This document shows, one piece after another, positions 9,919-19,253 of a DNA stretch of 64,000 nucleotides. The notes under the pieces are model-generated. The model did not search any database, was not told where the DNA came from, and saw nothing but the letters and a program-made list of their open reading frames with translations. This stretch comes from Duganella zoogloeoides (GTDB taxonomy: Bacteria > Pseudomonadota > Gammaproteobacteria > Burkholderiales > Burkholderiaceae_D): contig NZ_CP140152.1 in NCBI RefSeq assembly GCF_034479515.1, positions 4,092,001 through 4,156,000 of the forward strand, read 5' to 3'. Every line of letters starts with the position of its first letter. The first letter of the stretch is position 1. Position numbers and translations under genes: made by a program.

Positions 9919-12807
9919 ATGGGCCAATACCTCGTCAGCATCGACCTTGGCACCACCAACACGGTGCTGGCCTACGCGGCGCCAGGCAGTTCCACCATCG
10001 AACTGTTCGACATCGAGCAGCTGGTGGCGCCAGGTGAAATCGGCGCCGCCACCTTGCTGCCATCGGTGCGCTACCACCCGGCCGACGGCGAATTCGCCGC
10101 CGGCGAACTGCAACTGCCGTGGCGCGATGCCGACGTCGCCGGCCTGGCGCAAGTGGTCACCGGCCGCCTGGCACGCAAGCTAGGCGCGCAAGTGCCGGGC
10201 CGGTTGGTCAGCAGCGCCAAGAGCTGGCTATCGCACCCGGGCGTCGATCGCACCGCGCCCATCCTGCCGTGGGGTGCGGAAGCGGACGTCGCCAAGGTGT
10301 CGCCGGTGGCGGCCAGTGCATCGTACCTGGCGCACCTGCGCGCCGCCTGGAACACCCGCTTCCCTGATCACCCGCTCGAACAGCAGCAACTGGTGCTGAC
10401 CATCCCCGCGTCGTTCGACGAAGGCGCGCGCGCCCTCACCCTGCAAGCGGCGCGGCAAGCCGGCCTGCCGGCGCTGCGCCTGCTGGAAGAGCCGCAGGCG
10501 GCCTTCTACGACTGGCTGTACCGCCAACGCGCCACGCTGGCCGCCGACCTGTCCGATACACGCCTGGCGCTGGTCTGCGACGTGGGCGGCGGCACCACCG
10601 ACTTTTCATTGATCGAAGTCGCGCTCGTGAACGGCGCGCCGCAGATCAACCGCATCGGCGTGGGCAACCACCTGATCCTCGGCGGCGACAATATGGACCT
10701 GGCGCTGGCGCACCTGGTGGAGTCGCGCCTGCCCGCATCCGGTGGTGCGGCGCCGGCGCGGCTGTCGGCCGGCCGCCTGGCGCAGTTGACGGAGCGCTGC
10801 CGCGCCGCCAAGGAACAACTGCTGGCCACCAACGCCCCCGACCAGACCACCGTCACCCTGCTCGGCGCCGGCTCCAGGCTGATCGGCGCTTCGCGCTCGG
10901 CCGACCTCACTCGCGACGAAGTGGCGCAACTGGTGGTCGATGGCTTTTTCCCGATGAACGAAGAGCGTGAGCCGGCGCGGCGCGGCCGGGGCGCGATCAT
11001 CGAATTCGGCCTGCCCTACGCCAGCGACGCCGCCATCACGCGGCACCTGGCAGGCTTCCTGCGCCAGCATGCGCCGGCCGCGCGCGCGGCGCTGGGCCTG
11101 GCGCCCGACGATCCCACCATCCCGGTGCCGGACACGCTGCTGCTCAACGGCGGCGTATTCCGCGCCGACGCACTGGGCCAGCGCCTGCAACAGGTGCTGG
11201 CGCAATGGCGCTGTGCGCCGCTGCGCGCGCTGCACAACGATAACCCCGACGTGGCTGTAGCGCGTGGCGGCGTGGCGTACGCGCTGGGCCAGTCCGGCCA
11301 GGCGCCGGTGATCGGCGGCGGCTCGCCGCGCAGCTATTTCCTGCTGCTCGACGATGAGCGGGCTGACAGGCCGCGCCGCGCCATCTGCCTGCTGCCGCGC
11401 GGCAGCGCCGAGAACCGCGAACTGCTGCTGGCCGACCGCACCTTTGCCTTGCGCCTCGGGCGCCCGGTGCGCTTTCACATCGCGTCCTCGACGTCCGACA
11501 CGGTCACCCCGCGGGCCGGTGCGCTGGTGGATCTGCAGCCGGACGACTACGTGCAGTTGCCGCCGATTGCCACCGTGCTGCGCGACAGCCACGCCGCCAG
11601 CAGCCGCAAGGAACTGCCGGTGCGGCTGGCTGCCACGCTGAGTGAAGTGGGCACGCTGGAGGTGCACTGCGTGGCCACCGACGGCGCCCAGCGCTGGCAG
11701 CTGGAGTTCCAGCTACGCGGCGATACCGCCGTTGCCGAAGACGACGACATCGCCACCATCGACGGCACGCCGTCTCTTGACGCGGCCATGCCCGCCGGCC
11801 TGCCGGCCGCGCTGGAAAAAATCGACCGCATCTTCGGCAGCCGCGCGCTGCAAGTCGAACTGAAAGAAGTCAAACAGCTGCGTGGCCAACTCGAACATTT
11901 GCTGGGCAGCCGCGAAAGCTGGACCACGCCCGTATTGCGGCGCCTGTGCGATGCGCTGATCGAGCGCGCGCGCGGCCGGCGCCGCTCGTCCGAGCACGAA
12001 CGCGCGTGGCTCAACCTGGCCGGCTACAGCCTGCGCCCCGGTTTCGGCCACCCGCTCGACGGCTGGCGCATCGAGCAATTGTGGACCTTGTACGAAACCG
12101 GCGTGCAGCACCACGGCGACGGCCAGGTATGCGCCGAATGGTGGACCCTGTGGCGCCGCGTGGCGGGCGGCCTGTCGGTGGAGGCGCAGTTGCGCGTGCT
12201 CGACGATTTCGCCTTCAATGTGCAGGCAGATGCGCAGGAACGCGGCCGCCGTCCGCACACGCTGGTGAACGGCAGCGAGGAAGACATGCTGCGCCTGGGC
12301 GCTTCGCTCGAACGCATCCCCGGCAGCTACAAGGCGGAGATCGGCGCCTGGATGCTGGGCCGTCTCGACGCGGCCACCAGGGCCGCCGCCAAGGCGGCGC
12401 TCAACAAGACGCGTGCCGGTGCGGCCAATGCCGGCAAGGCCGAGGCGACGCAGACGCGCTTCCTGTGGGGCCTCTCGCGGGTGGGCGCACGCCAGCCATT
12501 CCACGGCAGCGCGCACGACGTGGTCGATGCCACCACGGTGGCGGAGTGGCTGGCGGCGATCCTGGCGCTGGACTGGAAAAAAGTGGAACCGGCCGGCTTT
12601 GCCGCCGCCCACCTGGCGCGCATGACGGGCGACCGCACGCGCGACATCGACGACACCTTGCGCGCCGAGATCCTGCGCCGGCTATCGGCCGTGGGCGCGC
12701 CTGCCAACTGGAGCACGATGGTGCGCGACGTGGTGCAACTCGACCAGGCCGACGAAAAACGCATGCTGGGCGAAGCGCTGCCGCCGGGGCTCAAGCTGCT
12801 CAGCTGA
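9919..12807 (+). CDS. Hsp70-family protein with C-terminal DUF3731
   Basis: This is a 962-residue protein. It has an N-terminal Hsp70 ATPase (SIDLGTTNTVLAY near residues 6-18, DVGGGTTDFSLIEV near 220, GGDNMDLALAHLV near 255), a beta domain to about residue 610, and then about 350 helical residues (DUF3731) not found in DnaK. It is clearly a paralogue of the preceding gene, sharing long motifs such as SSAKSWLSHPGVDR, and arose by duplication plus a C-terminal extension. The start at 9919 gives the family N-terminus; the long open frame upstream is out of frame with the preceding Hsp70 gene. It ends the three-gene operon. The likely role is a specialised chaperone of unknown target. Confidence 0.92.
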   Translation: MGQYLVSIDLGTTNTVLAYAAPGSSTIELFDIEQLVAPGEIGAATLLPSVRYHPADGEFAAGELQLPWRDADVAGLAQVVTGRLARKLGAQVPGRLVSSAKSWLSHPGVDRTAPILPWGAEADVAKVSPVAASASYLAHLRAAWNTRFPDHPLEQQQLVLTIPASFDEGARALTLQAARQAGLPALRLLEEPQAAFYDWLYRQRATLAADLSDTRLALVCDVGGGTTDFSLIEVALVNGAPQINRIGVGNHLILGGDNMDLALAHLVESRLPASGGAAPARLSAGRLAQLTERCRAAKEQLLATNAPDQTTVTLLGAGSRLIGASRSADLTRDEVAQLVVDGFFPMNEEREPARRGRGAIIEFGLPYASDAAITRHLAGFLRQHAPAARAALGLAPDDPTIPVPDTLLLNGGVFRADALGQRLQQVLAQWRCAPLRALHNDNPDVAVARGGVAYALGQSGQAPVIGGGSPRSYFLLLDDERADRPRRAICLLPRGSAENRELLLADRTFALRLGRPVRFHIASSTSDTVTPRAGALVDLQPDDYVQLPPIATVLRDSHAASSRKELPVRLAATLSEVGTLEVHCVATDGAQRWQLEFQLRGDTAVAEDDDIATIDGTPSLDAAMPAGLPAALEKIDRIFGSRALQVELKEVKQLRGQLEHLLGSRESWTTPVLRRLCDALIERARGRRRSSEHERAWLNLAGYSLRPGFGHPLDGWRIEQLWTLYETGVQHHGDGQVCAEWWTLWRRVAGGLSVEAQLRVLDDFAFNVQADAQERGRRPHTLVNGSEEDMLRLGASLERIPGSYKAEIGAWMLGRLDAATRAAAKAALNKTRAGAANAGKAEATQTRFLWGLSRVGARQPFHGSAHDVVDATTVAEWLAAILALDWKKVEPAGFAAAHLARMTGDRTRDIDDTLRAEILRRLSAVGAPANWSTMVRDVVQLDQADEKRMLGEALPPGLKLLS

Positions 12808-12860
12808 GCACCAGCCACACTACCCCGCTAACCATCCTGCAATACGCACGCAGTGCACTT

Positions 12861-12887
12861 GGGTCGGCCCGGCACCGGGCTCGACCC
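12861..12887. terminator. GC-rich hairpin between convergent genes
   Basis: GGGTCG-GCCCGG pairs with CCGGGC-TCGACCC with one bulge and a tiny loop. It lies between the converging Hsp70 and tapT genes. It has no U-run, so it may slow transcription rather than act as a full intrinsic terminator. Confidence 0.4.
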
Positions 12888-12905
12888 GGCTTGACCACGA
12901 GGGAT

Positions 12906-13565
12906 TCAGTTGCGGCGTTCGGCCGCGTAACCGGCCTGCTGCGCCACGAAACCATCAAAGGCATCGATCAAGGGTTTATAGCGCTCGGGCGCATGCTCGA
13001 GTTGCGAGAGCGCGTACGCAGTCGCCTCCAGCGTCGAAAGCTGGTCCGGCAAATGCGCCTTGCGGATCAGGTAGTGCGATGGCGGCGTATCGGTCAGCGG
13101 CAGCCGAGGCAGCGCCTGCAACAGCGGGTTCAGGTACAGCATCTTGCGGCTCTTGCGCCAGGTGCCGTCCAGCACCACCAGCCGCAGGTGCTGCGGCGTC
13201 GCCAGCCACGCAGGATCGAATGCCGGCGGCGTGGCGACACCGAGCGATTTTTCTTCCGCCGTCTCCGGGTACAGCAGCACGTTGTGGCGGCCGTCCGACA
13301 GCAATGCGCCCAAGCGGTCAGGCGCAAAGGTCTCGCCCACTTCCAGCCGGCTGCCGGCCAGGCACAAATGCAGCAAGCGCGCACTGCCCTTGGCGTTGGC
13401 CACCTCCATGGGATGCTGGAGCACCAGCACTTCCACTTGCGGCGAAATGACCGTCACCCAGCGGCAGATGCAGGTGCGCTGTGCACGCAGGCACGCCGGG
13501 CATTGCTGGCGTGCGGGTGTATTTGAAGAGGCGGTTGAGGAAGCGTGGTCGGTACGGGTGGTCAT
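12906..13565 (-). CDS. tapT: tRNA-uridine aminocarboxypropyltransferase (DTW domain)
   Basis: This is a 219-residue DTW-domain protein. The motif occurs as LDGTWRKSRKM (about residues 132-142). An N-terminal zinc-type cysteine set, CPACLRAQRTCIC, is at about 22-34. The E. coli relative TapT (YfiP) transfers the aminocarboxypropyl group of SAM to U47 of tRNAs, giving acp3U. Here the DTW signature is DGTW, with an inserted Gly. It follows the chemoreceptor gene by 11 bp on the same strand, so it may be read through from it. A terminator-like hairpin lies downstream. Confidence 0.88.
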   Translation of the reverse strand: MTTRTDHASSTASSNTPARQQCPACLRAQRTCICRWVTVISPQVEVLVLQHPMEVANAKGSARLLHLCLAGSRLEVGETFAPDRLGALLSDGRHNVLLYPETAEEKSLGVATPPAFDPAWLATPQHLRLVVLDGTWRKSRKMLYLNPLLQALPRLPLTDTPPSHYLIRKAHLPDQLSTLEATAYALSQLEHAPERYKPLIDAFDGFVAQQAGYAAERRN

Positions 13566-13576
13566 GGACCGGTATT

Positions 13577-15139
13577 TTACCGAAGCGCCGGCACTCCCGC
13601 GCCGGCGAGCTTGAATACGCTTACCACGTCGGCCAGCTTCGCCGACTGCTCCTGCATCGATTCGGCCGCGGCTGCCGCTTGCTCGACCAGCGCGGCGTTC
13701 TGCTGCGTCACCTGGTCCATCTGCGTGATGGCGTCGTTCACTTGCGCGATGCCCTGGCTTTGCTCGTCGCTGGCGTTGCTAATTTGCGTCATGATCTGCG
13801 TGACGCGGCCGATGCTGGTGACGATCTCGGACATGGTCTGGCCGGCTTTGTCCACCAGCTCCGAGCCCAGCGCCACTTTTTGCACCGAGTCGTCGATCAG
13901 GCCCTTGATGTCCTTGGCCGCTGCCGCAGAGCGCTGCGCCAGGCTGCGCACTTCGGAAGCGACAACCGCGAAGCCGCGTCCCTGCTCGCCGGCGCGCGCC
14001 GCTTCCACTGCCGCGTTCAACGCCAGGATGTTGGTCTGGAAGGCGATGCTGTCGATCACGGAAATGATCTCGACGATCTTGCGCGACGAGTCATTGATCG
14101 AGCCCATGGTGTTGACCACCTCCCCCACCACCGAGCCGCCACGGCTGGCAATGTGCGAGGCGTTGATCGCCAGCTCGTTGGCCTGGCGCGCATTCTCGGC
14201 GTTGAATTTGACGGTCGATGTGAGTTCCTCCATCGACGATGCGGTCTCCTCGAGCGAGCTGGCTTGCTGCTCGGTGCGCGACGACAGGTCCTGGTTGCCG
14301 GCGGCGATCTCGGTGGATGCGGTGGCCATCAACTCGGTGCCCGTGCGTACCTGGGCGACGATGCCCACCAGGTTGGAATTCATCACCTTCAAGGCGTTCA
14401 TCAGCTGCCCGGTTTCGTCGGTGCTGGTGACCTGGATGTCGCTGGTCAGATCGCCCGACGACACGGTTTCCGCCACCTTGAGCGCGGCGTTGATCGGCTG
14501 CGTGATGGTGCGCGTAATCCACCACGCGGCGGTCACGCCCAGCACGATGGCGGCCAGGCCGAGCAGCACCAGCAGCGTGCGCCCGCTGGTGTACTGCTGC
14601 TGGATGGTGACGGCCGTGGCGTCGAGCAGCGCGCCCTGTTTTTGCGAGAACGCGTCCAGCGCGCCGAGGTAGGCCACGCGGTCCTGCGCCATCTTGCGGT
14701 CGAAAATCTGCTTGCCCAGCGCCAGGTCGCCGGCCGCCTTGGCAGCAAACACCGACTTGCGCGAGGCGGTGTAGGCCTTGCGGGTATCGACCACGTTCTG
14801 GAACAGCGGTCGCAGTGCTTCTTCTTCGATGTCCGCGCCGATGCGGTCCTGGATTTCGGTGGCGCGGGCGGACGACTTGGTCATCAGGCCTTCGATCATC
14901 TTCTGATCGAGAGGATCGGCCACCATCCACGCGCCCATGGTGCGGGCGGCGTTGACTTCGACGATCTTGGTCCACTCGGCGATCAGGCGCTGGTCGCGGA
15001 TCTTCACGTCGATCATGTGGTCGGTCATGGCGCTGGCGGCGCTCAGGCGCAGGATGCCGATGATGGTCATCGCCGTGAGCAGCACCAGGATCAGTGCAAA
15101 ACCAAACCCCAGGCGCGTGCCGATCTTCAGATTGTTCAT
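13577..15139 (-). CDS. Methyl-accepting chemotaxis protein
   Basis: This is a 520-residue chemoreceptor. TM1 is at about residues 8-32, with a helical periplasmic sensor of the four-helix-bundle type to about 190, TM2 at about 191-213 and a HAMP domain. The cytoplasmic signalling hairpin contains the conserved ALNAAVEAARAGEQGRGFAV tip near residues 375-395. It has no C-terminal CheR-binding pentapeptide. The start at 15137-15139 has AAGGAG 7 nt upstream; the upstream MKESA start has none. It signals to CheA/CheW, which are not in the window. The ligand is unknown. Confidence 0.94.
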   Translation of the reverse strand: MNNLKIGTRLGFGFALILVLLTAMTIIGILRLSAASAMTDHMIDVKIRDQRLIAEWTKIVEVNAARTMGAWMVADPLDQKMIEGLMTKSSARATEIQDRIGADIEEEALRPLFQNVVDTRKAYTASRKSVFAAKAAGDLALGKQIFDRKMAQDRVAYLGALDAFSQKQGALLDATAVTIQQQYTSGRTLLVLLGLAAIVLGVTAAWWITRTITQPINAALKVAETVSSGDLTSDIQVTSTDETGQLMNALKVMNSNLVGIVAQVRTGTELMATASTEIAAGNQDLSSRTEQQASSLEETASSMEELTSTVKFNAENARQANELAINASHIASRGGSVVGEVVNTMGSINDSSRKIVEIISVIDSIAFQTNILALNAAVEAARAGEQGRGFAVVASEVRSLAQRSAAAAKDIKGLIDDSVQKVALGSELVDKAGQTMSEIVTSIGRVTQIMTQISNASDEQSQGIAQVNDAITQMDQVTQQNAALVEQAAAAAESMQEQSAKLADVVSVFKLAGAGVPALR

Positions 15140-15170
15140 GGCGGACTCCTTCAAGAAACAGTCCAGTCCA

Positions 15171-15186
15171 TGCTAGCACCGTTCCA
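15171..15186 (-). promoter_or_regulatory. Possible sigma-54 promoter of the chemoreceptor gene
   Basis: On the minus strand TGGAACGGTGCTAGCA has the GG-N10-GC spacing of sigma-54 promoters and differs from TGGCACG-N4-TTGCA at two defined positions. It lies about 32 nt before the start codon. No enhancer-binding activator gene is nearby, so this is tentative. Confidence 0.35.
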
Positions 15187-15253
15187 CAAAATGTTACAGC
15201 GCAGAAAGTAACATTCGGTCGTGCGGTGCAGCATTGCAGCAACCCAGCAACGA

Positions 15254-16129
15254 TCAGTTGTCAGACAAGGACGATCCCAGCAGCTCCTCGACACCGGAGA
15301 TGGCGCCGGGATCCTTGATCACGGCGCGCAACCACAGGTGCAGCGGCATGTCGCCCCAGCTGGCAGCCTTGTCGGCCAGGTAGGCCACCGGGCTGTGCGG
15401 TTCGGTGCGGCGGAAGAAATCGGCCACCAGCCGCAGTTGCTGCAAGGCCTGGGCGCGGTCGCGCGGCTGTACTGCAATTGCGACACCAATTGCCATACCT
15501 GGTGGCGCCGTTTCCTGCGCGGCGCCGGCCGCCAGTGCCGGATGTTCGAGCGGCGCACGGCCGCGCACCAGCGCCTGCAAGACTTCGCGCGCCGGCGCGA
15601 ACCCCGGCCCGTCGGCGCCCAGGCGCAGGTCGGCCACGCGTTCCAGGTCACCGAGCATGGCGATGCAGTACTCGGTATCGTCCTGCGGCGCCAGCCCGCC
15701 CTCGAACGCCATCTCGCGCACCAGCACCGGCGTGCGGTTCAGCAGCCAGAACAGGTTGCCGATGCGCTGGTCGTAGTCGCCGTCGTCGGCCAGCGGGTAC
15801 AGGCCGTCCCAGTAATGTTCGCACAGGCCGGTGAGCACGGCATAGCCGTCACCGAGGCCGCGCAGGCCGCGCGTCTTGGCGTGGGCTTCGGCCAGCCATA
15901 CGGCCAGGCGCATGTCCTTGCTGTGCGAGGCGATCATGGTGGCGCAGCGGCTGGCGACAAAGCCCCAGTCGGCCTCCTTGAGTTCCGCCACCCATTCGCC
16001 CTGGTCGAGGGTGGGATCGTCGCAGGTGCGGGCGCGGGCGATGGCGTCCACTTCGGCGCTGAACGACACATCTTCGCCGCACGCGCGCTCGACGCTGATG
16101 GGCAACAGCATTTGGGCGATGCTGAACAT
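15254..16129 (-). CDS. tssA: T6SS cap/assembly protein TssA
   Basis: This is a 291-residue ImpA-type TssA. The N-terminal ImpA_rel_N region (about residues 1-120, including LAEAHAKTRGLRGLGDGYAVL) is followed by a C-terminal region. The C-terminal AYLADKAASWGDMPLHLWL, before a short tail, is typical of the family. TssA helps recruit the baseplate and caps the growing sheath. The start has GGAGG 7 nt upstream. It follows tssH by 11 bp and is the last gene of the leftward T6SS operon. Confidence 0.9.
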   Translation of the reverse strand: MFSIAQMLLPISVERACGEDVSFSAEVDAIARARTCDDPTLDQGEWVAELKEADWGFVASRCATMIASHSKDMRLAVWLAEAHAKTRGLRGLGDGYAVLTGLCEHYWDGLYPLADDGDYDQRIGNLFWLLNRTPVLVREMAFEGGLAPQDDTEYCIAMLGDLERVADLRLGADGPGFAPAREVLQALVRGRAPLEHPALAAGAAQETAPPGMAIGVAIAVQPRDRAQALQQLRLVADFFRRTEPHSPVAYLADKAASWGDMPLHLWLRAVIKDPGAISGVEELLGSSLSDN

Positions 16130-16140
16130 GGCGGCCTCCC

Positions 16141-18735
16141 TTATTTGATCTGGTATTTGAACAGGCCCTGGCGGTTGGCGCCCACCTTGATCTTGGCGAT
16201 CGCCGCGCCCTGCGCCATTTTCTCCAGCACTGCTTCCGCGATCTCGGGCAGCAGGCTGCCGTTGATAATATGATCGACGTTGCGGGCGCCGCAATCGACC
16301 TCGGTGCAGCGCGCCAGCACCGCGTCCACCAGCGCTTCGTCGTAGCTGAATTCCGCGTGGTGCTGCTGGTGAATGCGCTGGCCGATACGCCCCAGCTTGA
16401 GCGCAATGATCTGCGCCAGCACCGCGTCCGGGATCGGGTAATACGGCACCACCTTCAGGCGTCCGAGCAAGGCCGGCTTGAAGTGCTTGACCAATTGCGG
16501 CCGCAGCAGCGCTTCGAGTTCCTCGACGGTGGGTGCGGGCGAATGGTTCAGGCACGCCTGCATCACGGTGGCCGAGCCGGCGTTGGACGTGGCAATGATG
16601 ATGGTGTTGCGGAAGTCGATCTCGCGGCCTTCGGCGTCGTCCATCACGCCCTTGTCGAACACCTGGAAGAACAATTCCACCACGTCCGGATGGGCCTTTT
16701 CGATTTCATCGAGCAGCACCACGCTGTACGGATTGCGGCGCACGGCCTCGGTCAGCACGCCGCCCTGGCCGTAGCCCACGTAGCCGGGCGGCGAGCCTTT
16801 CAGGCCCGAGACGCTGTGCGCTTCCTGGTACTCGCTCATGTTAATCGTCAGCAGTTTGCGCTCGCCGCCGTACAGCACATCGGCCAGCGCCAGCGCGGTC
16901 TCGGTCTTGCCCACGCCGGACGGTCCCACGAAAAGAAATACGCCTTTCGGCTTGTTCGGGTCGTCGAGGTTGGCGCGCGCCGTGCGCACGCGCTGCGCCA
17001 CGGCGGCAATTGCATGCGGCTGGCCCAGGATGCGCTCCTGCAGCGTGGACTGAAGGTTCAACACCGTGTTGATTTCGTCGCGGACCATCTTGCCGAGCGG
17101 GATGCCGGTCCAGCCGGAGACGATGGCCGCAACGGTCGCCGCATCCACCTCTACCGGCACCAGCGGCGCCTCGCCCTGCAACGCTGCCAGTTCGGCTTTG
17201 AGCGCGCCCAGCTCGCCACCTGCGCTGCGCTGACGGGTAATGGCGGCCACCACGCCTTGCTCGCGCTGCCAGCGCTGCCCCAGCCGGGCATGTTCGTCGG
17301 CCAGCGCCGCGTGGTGTTCGGCCAGCTGCGCCAGGCGCTTGCGGCGGATGGCGTCGGCGTCGCCATCGTCCTCGCGCTGCAAGGCGGTGGTCTCGGCGCC
17401 GATACGCTCCATGGCGCGCGCGGCGCTTTCCAGCAATGCGGGCGTGCCGCTTTGCGCCAGCGCCACCCGCGCGCACGCGGTATCGAGCACGCTGACCGCC
17501 TTGTCGGGCAATTGCCGGCCGCTGATGTAGCGGTGCGACAGCCGCACCGCCTCGGTCACTGCCTCGTCGCGGATGCGGATGCCGAAATGCGCCTCCATCA
17601 ATGGCGCCATTGCGCGCAGCATGGCGCTGGCGATGTCTTCGCTTGGCTCTTCCACCTTGACGACCTGGAAGCGCCGCGCCAGCGCCGCATCTTTTTCAAA
17701 ATACTGCTTGTATTCGCTCCAGGTGGTGGCGGCGATGGTGCGCAGTTCGCCGCGCGCCAGCGCCGGCTTGAGCAGGTTGGCGGCGTCGTTCTGGCCCGCC
17801 GCACCGCCGGCGCCAATCATGGTGTGGGCTTCGTCGATGAACAGGATGATGCCGTGCGGGCTGTGCTTGACTTCATCGATGACGTATTTCAGGCGGTTCT
17901 CGAACTCGCCCTTTACGCTGGCGCCGGCCTGCAACAGGCCCATGTCCAGCGTGTGGATATCGACGCCTTTAAGCACCTCGGGCACGTCGCCGGCGGCGAT
18001 GCGCAGCGCCAGCCCTTCCACCACGGCGGTCTTGCCCACGCCCGCCTCGCCGGTGAGGATGGGATTGTTCTGGCGCCGGCGCAGCAGGATGTCGATCACC
18101 TGCCGCACCTCGGCCTCGCGCCCGACCACGGGATCGAGCTTGCCGTCGCGGGCCAGCTGCGTCAGGCGCGTGGTGTACTGGTCCAGCGCCGGGGTGCGGG
18201 CAACAAGCGGCACCGCCCCGGGTGCTTCGCCCGGCGATGGGGTGGGCGCTGTGGCCTCCTCCTGCGAGCCGCGCGTGGCTTTGTCGAGACGGTGCTTGAT
18301 CTCGTCGATCGGGATGCTGGCGAACAGCGGCGAGGCCCGCTGCGCCAGTTGCGCCAGCTCGGGATCGGTCAGCAAGGCCACCAGCAGGTGGCAGCTGCGG
18401 ATGCGCGCCGGCTGTTCGGTTTCCAGGGAAGCCAGCAGCCATGCGTGTTCGATCAGTTGCGGCAGCTGGCGCGAGAACACCGGCGTGCGCGTGCTGCCGG
18501 TCTTCAGCTGGGCCACCTGCCGGTGCAGGTCCGCCTCCAGCCGGCCCAGGTCCACGCCACACTGGCGCACGATGATGGCGAGGTCGCAGCGCTCATGCTC
18601 CAGCAGCGCCAGCAGCAGGTGCTCGACCTCCACCTCGTACTGGCCCAGCGCCATGCAGATGCTGGCCGCGCGGGTGGCCGCCTGGCGCGTGGTGTCATTG
18701 AGTTTGCCGATCAGGGTTTTCAGGTTCATCGTCAT
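16141..18735 (-). CDS. tssH: T6SS sheath-disassembly ATPase TssH (ClpV)
   Basis: This is an 864-residue Hsp100/Clp ATPase. It has an N-terminal Clp repeat domain (about 1-145) and a first AAA+ domain with Walker A GEAGVGKT (about 217-224). A coiled-coil middle region is at about 410-540. The second AAA+ domain has GPSGVGKT (about 615-622) and a Walker B VVLLDEIEKAHPDV, and is followed by a D2-small domain. ClpV unfolds contracted TssB/TssC sheaths for recycling. The ATG at 18733-18735 overlaps the tssE stop (ATGA). In most clusters tssF and tssG lie between tssE and tssH, but here they are absent. Confidence 0.97.
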   Translation of the reverse strand: MTMNLKTLIGKLNDTTRQAATRAASICMALGQYEVEVEHLLLALLEHERCDLAIIVRQCGVDLGRLEADLHRQVAQLKTGSTRTPVFSRQLPQLIEHAWLLASLETEQPARIRSCHLLVALLTDPELAQLAQRASPLFASIPIDEIKHRLDKATRGSQEEATAPTPSPGEAPGAVPLVARTPALDQYTTRLTQLARDGKLDPVVGREAEVRQVIDILLRRRQNNPILTGEAGVGKTAVVEGLALRIAAGDVPEVLKGVDIHTLDMGLLQAGASVKGEFENRLKYVIDEVKHSPHGIILFIDEAHTMIGAGGAAGQNDAANLLKPALARGELRTIAATTWSEYKQYFEKDAALARRFQVVKVEEPSEDIASAMLRAMAPLMEAHFGIRIRDEAVTEAVRLSHRYISGRQLPDKAVSVLDTACARVALAQSGTPALLESAARAMERIGAETTALQREDDGDADAIRRKRLAQLAEHHAALADEHARLGQRWQREQGVVAAITRQRSAGGELGALKAELAALQGEAPLVPVEVDAATVAAIVSGWTGIPLGKMVRDEINTVLNLQSTLQERILGQPHAIAAVAQRVRTARANLDDPNKPKGVFLFVGPSGVGKTETALALADVLYGGERKLLTINMSEYQEAHSVSGLKGSPPGYVGYGQGGVLTEAVRRNPYSVVLLDEIEKAHPDVVELFFQVFDKGVMDDAEGREIDFRNTIIIATSNAGSATVMQACLNHSPAPTVEELEALLRPQLVKHFKPALLGRLKVVPYYPIPDAVLAQIIALKLGRIGQRIHQQHHAEFSYDEALVDAVLARCTEVDCGARNVDHIINGSLLPEIAEAVLEKMAQGAAIAKIKVGANRQGLFKYQIK

Positions 18736-19193
18736 GGTGTGGCTCCACGCGCGTTGCGGTTGATGGAATAGTGCAGCGAAGACGGTTGCAGCACGGCGTC
18801 GAAACTGACCGCCTCGCGTTGCGGCAAGCCGGCCAGGGTGGCGGTGATGGCAAAGCTGATGCGATTGATGCTGCCGTGCTCGCGCTCCAGCCGCGCCTGC
18901 ACCTGGCGCAGGCGCGGCTCGTGGCGCTCGATCGCGGCCTTGAGCGCGGCGCACACGCGGGCGCGATCCTCCGCGCTGTTGAGACACAGGCCGGCAAAGT
19001 CGATCAGGCCGTAGTTGACGATCGAGCGCGCGCATTCGGGATAGGCGCGCAGCAGTTCTTCCGGCAGCGCGCAGCGGGTGTTGAGCAGGTCTTCCAGGTC
19101 GCGCGCCACGCTGTCCTTGTACTGCTCCAGGGTCAGGCCGCCCGGGCGCGCGCCCAGCAGCCGGTCCAGCAGGCCGGGTGTGTAGCCGTTCAT
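18732..19193 (-). CDS. tssE: T6SS baseplate protein TssE (gp25-like)
   Basis: This is a 153-residue gp25/lysozyme-like baseplate subunit. It has the conserved N-terminal block SVARDLEDLLNTR (about 28-40), the AYPECARSIVNYGL segment and a C-terminal ISFAITATL strand. TssE links the baseplate wedge to sheath polymerisation. It is followed by tssH with a 4-bp overlap. It is preceded by a strong terminator hairpin that separates it from hcp, so it depends on read-through or a promoter in the short gap. Confidence 0.93.
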   Translation of the reverse strand: MNGYTPGLLDRLLGARPGGLTLEQYKDSVARDLEDLLNTRCALPEELLRAYPECARSIVNYGLIDFAGLCLNSAEDRARVCAALKAAIERHEPRLRQVQARLEREHGSINRISFAITATLAGLPQREAVSFDAVLQPSSLHYSINRNARGATP

Positions 19194-19208
19194 CGAAAGC
19201 CCCTGTCG

Positions 19209-19239
19209 AAAAAAAAAGCCGGGCCAAGACGGCCCGGCT
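19209..19239 (-). terminator. Intrinsic terminator/attenuator between hcp and tssE
   Basis: Read leftward, AGCCGGGCC pairs perfectly with GGCCCGGCT around a 5-nt loop and is followed by a run of eight or nine T. This is a textbook rho-independent terminator placed inside the T6SS operon just after hcp. It would leave hcp mRNA far more abundant than the tssE-tssH-tssA part. Confidence 0.9.
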
Positions 19240-19253
19240 GAAGACGCGCCGGT

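Noticed and set aside
16270..18771. An 833-codon open frame on the plus strand opposite tssH
   Set aside because: It is antisense to a clear ClpV gene and its translation is low-complexity Arg/Gly/Gln/His-rich, typical of GC-rich antisense frames. Similar long antisense frames opposite tssC, tssM, uvrB, purA and the Oar-type receptor were rejected for the same reason.
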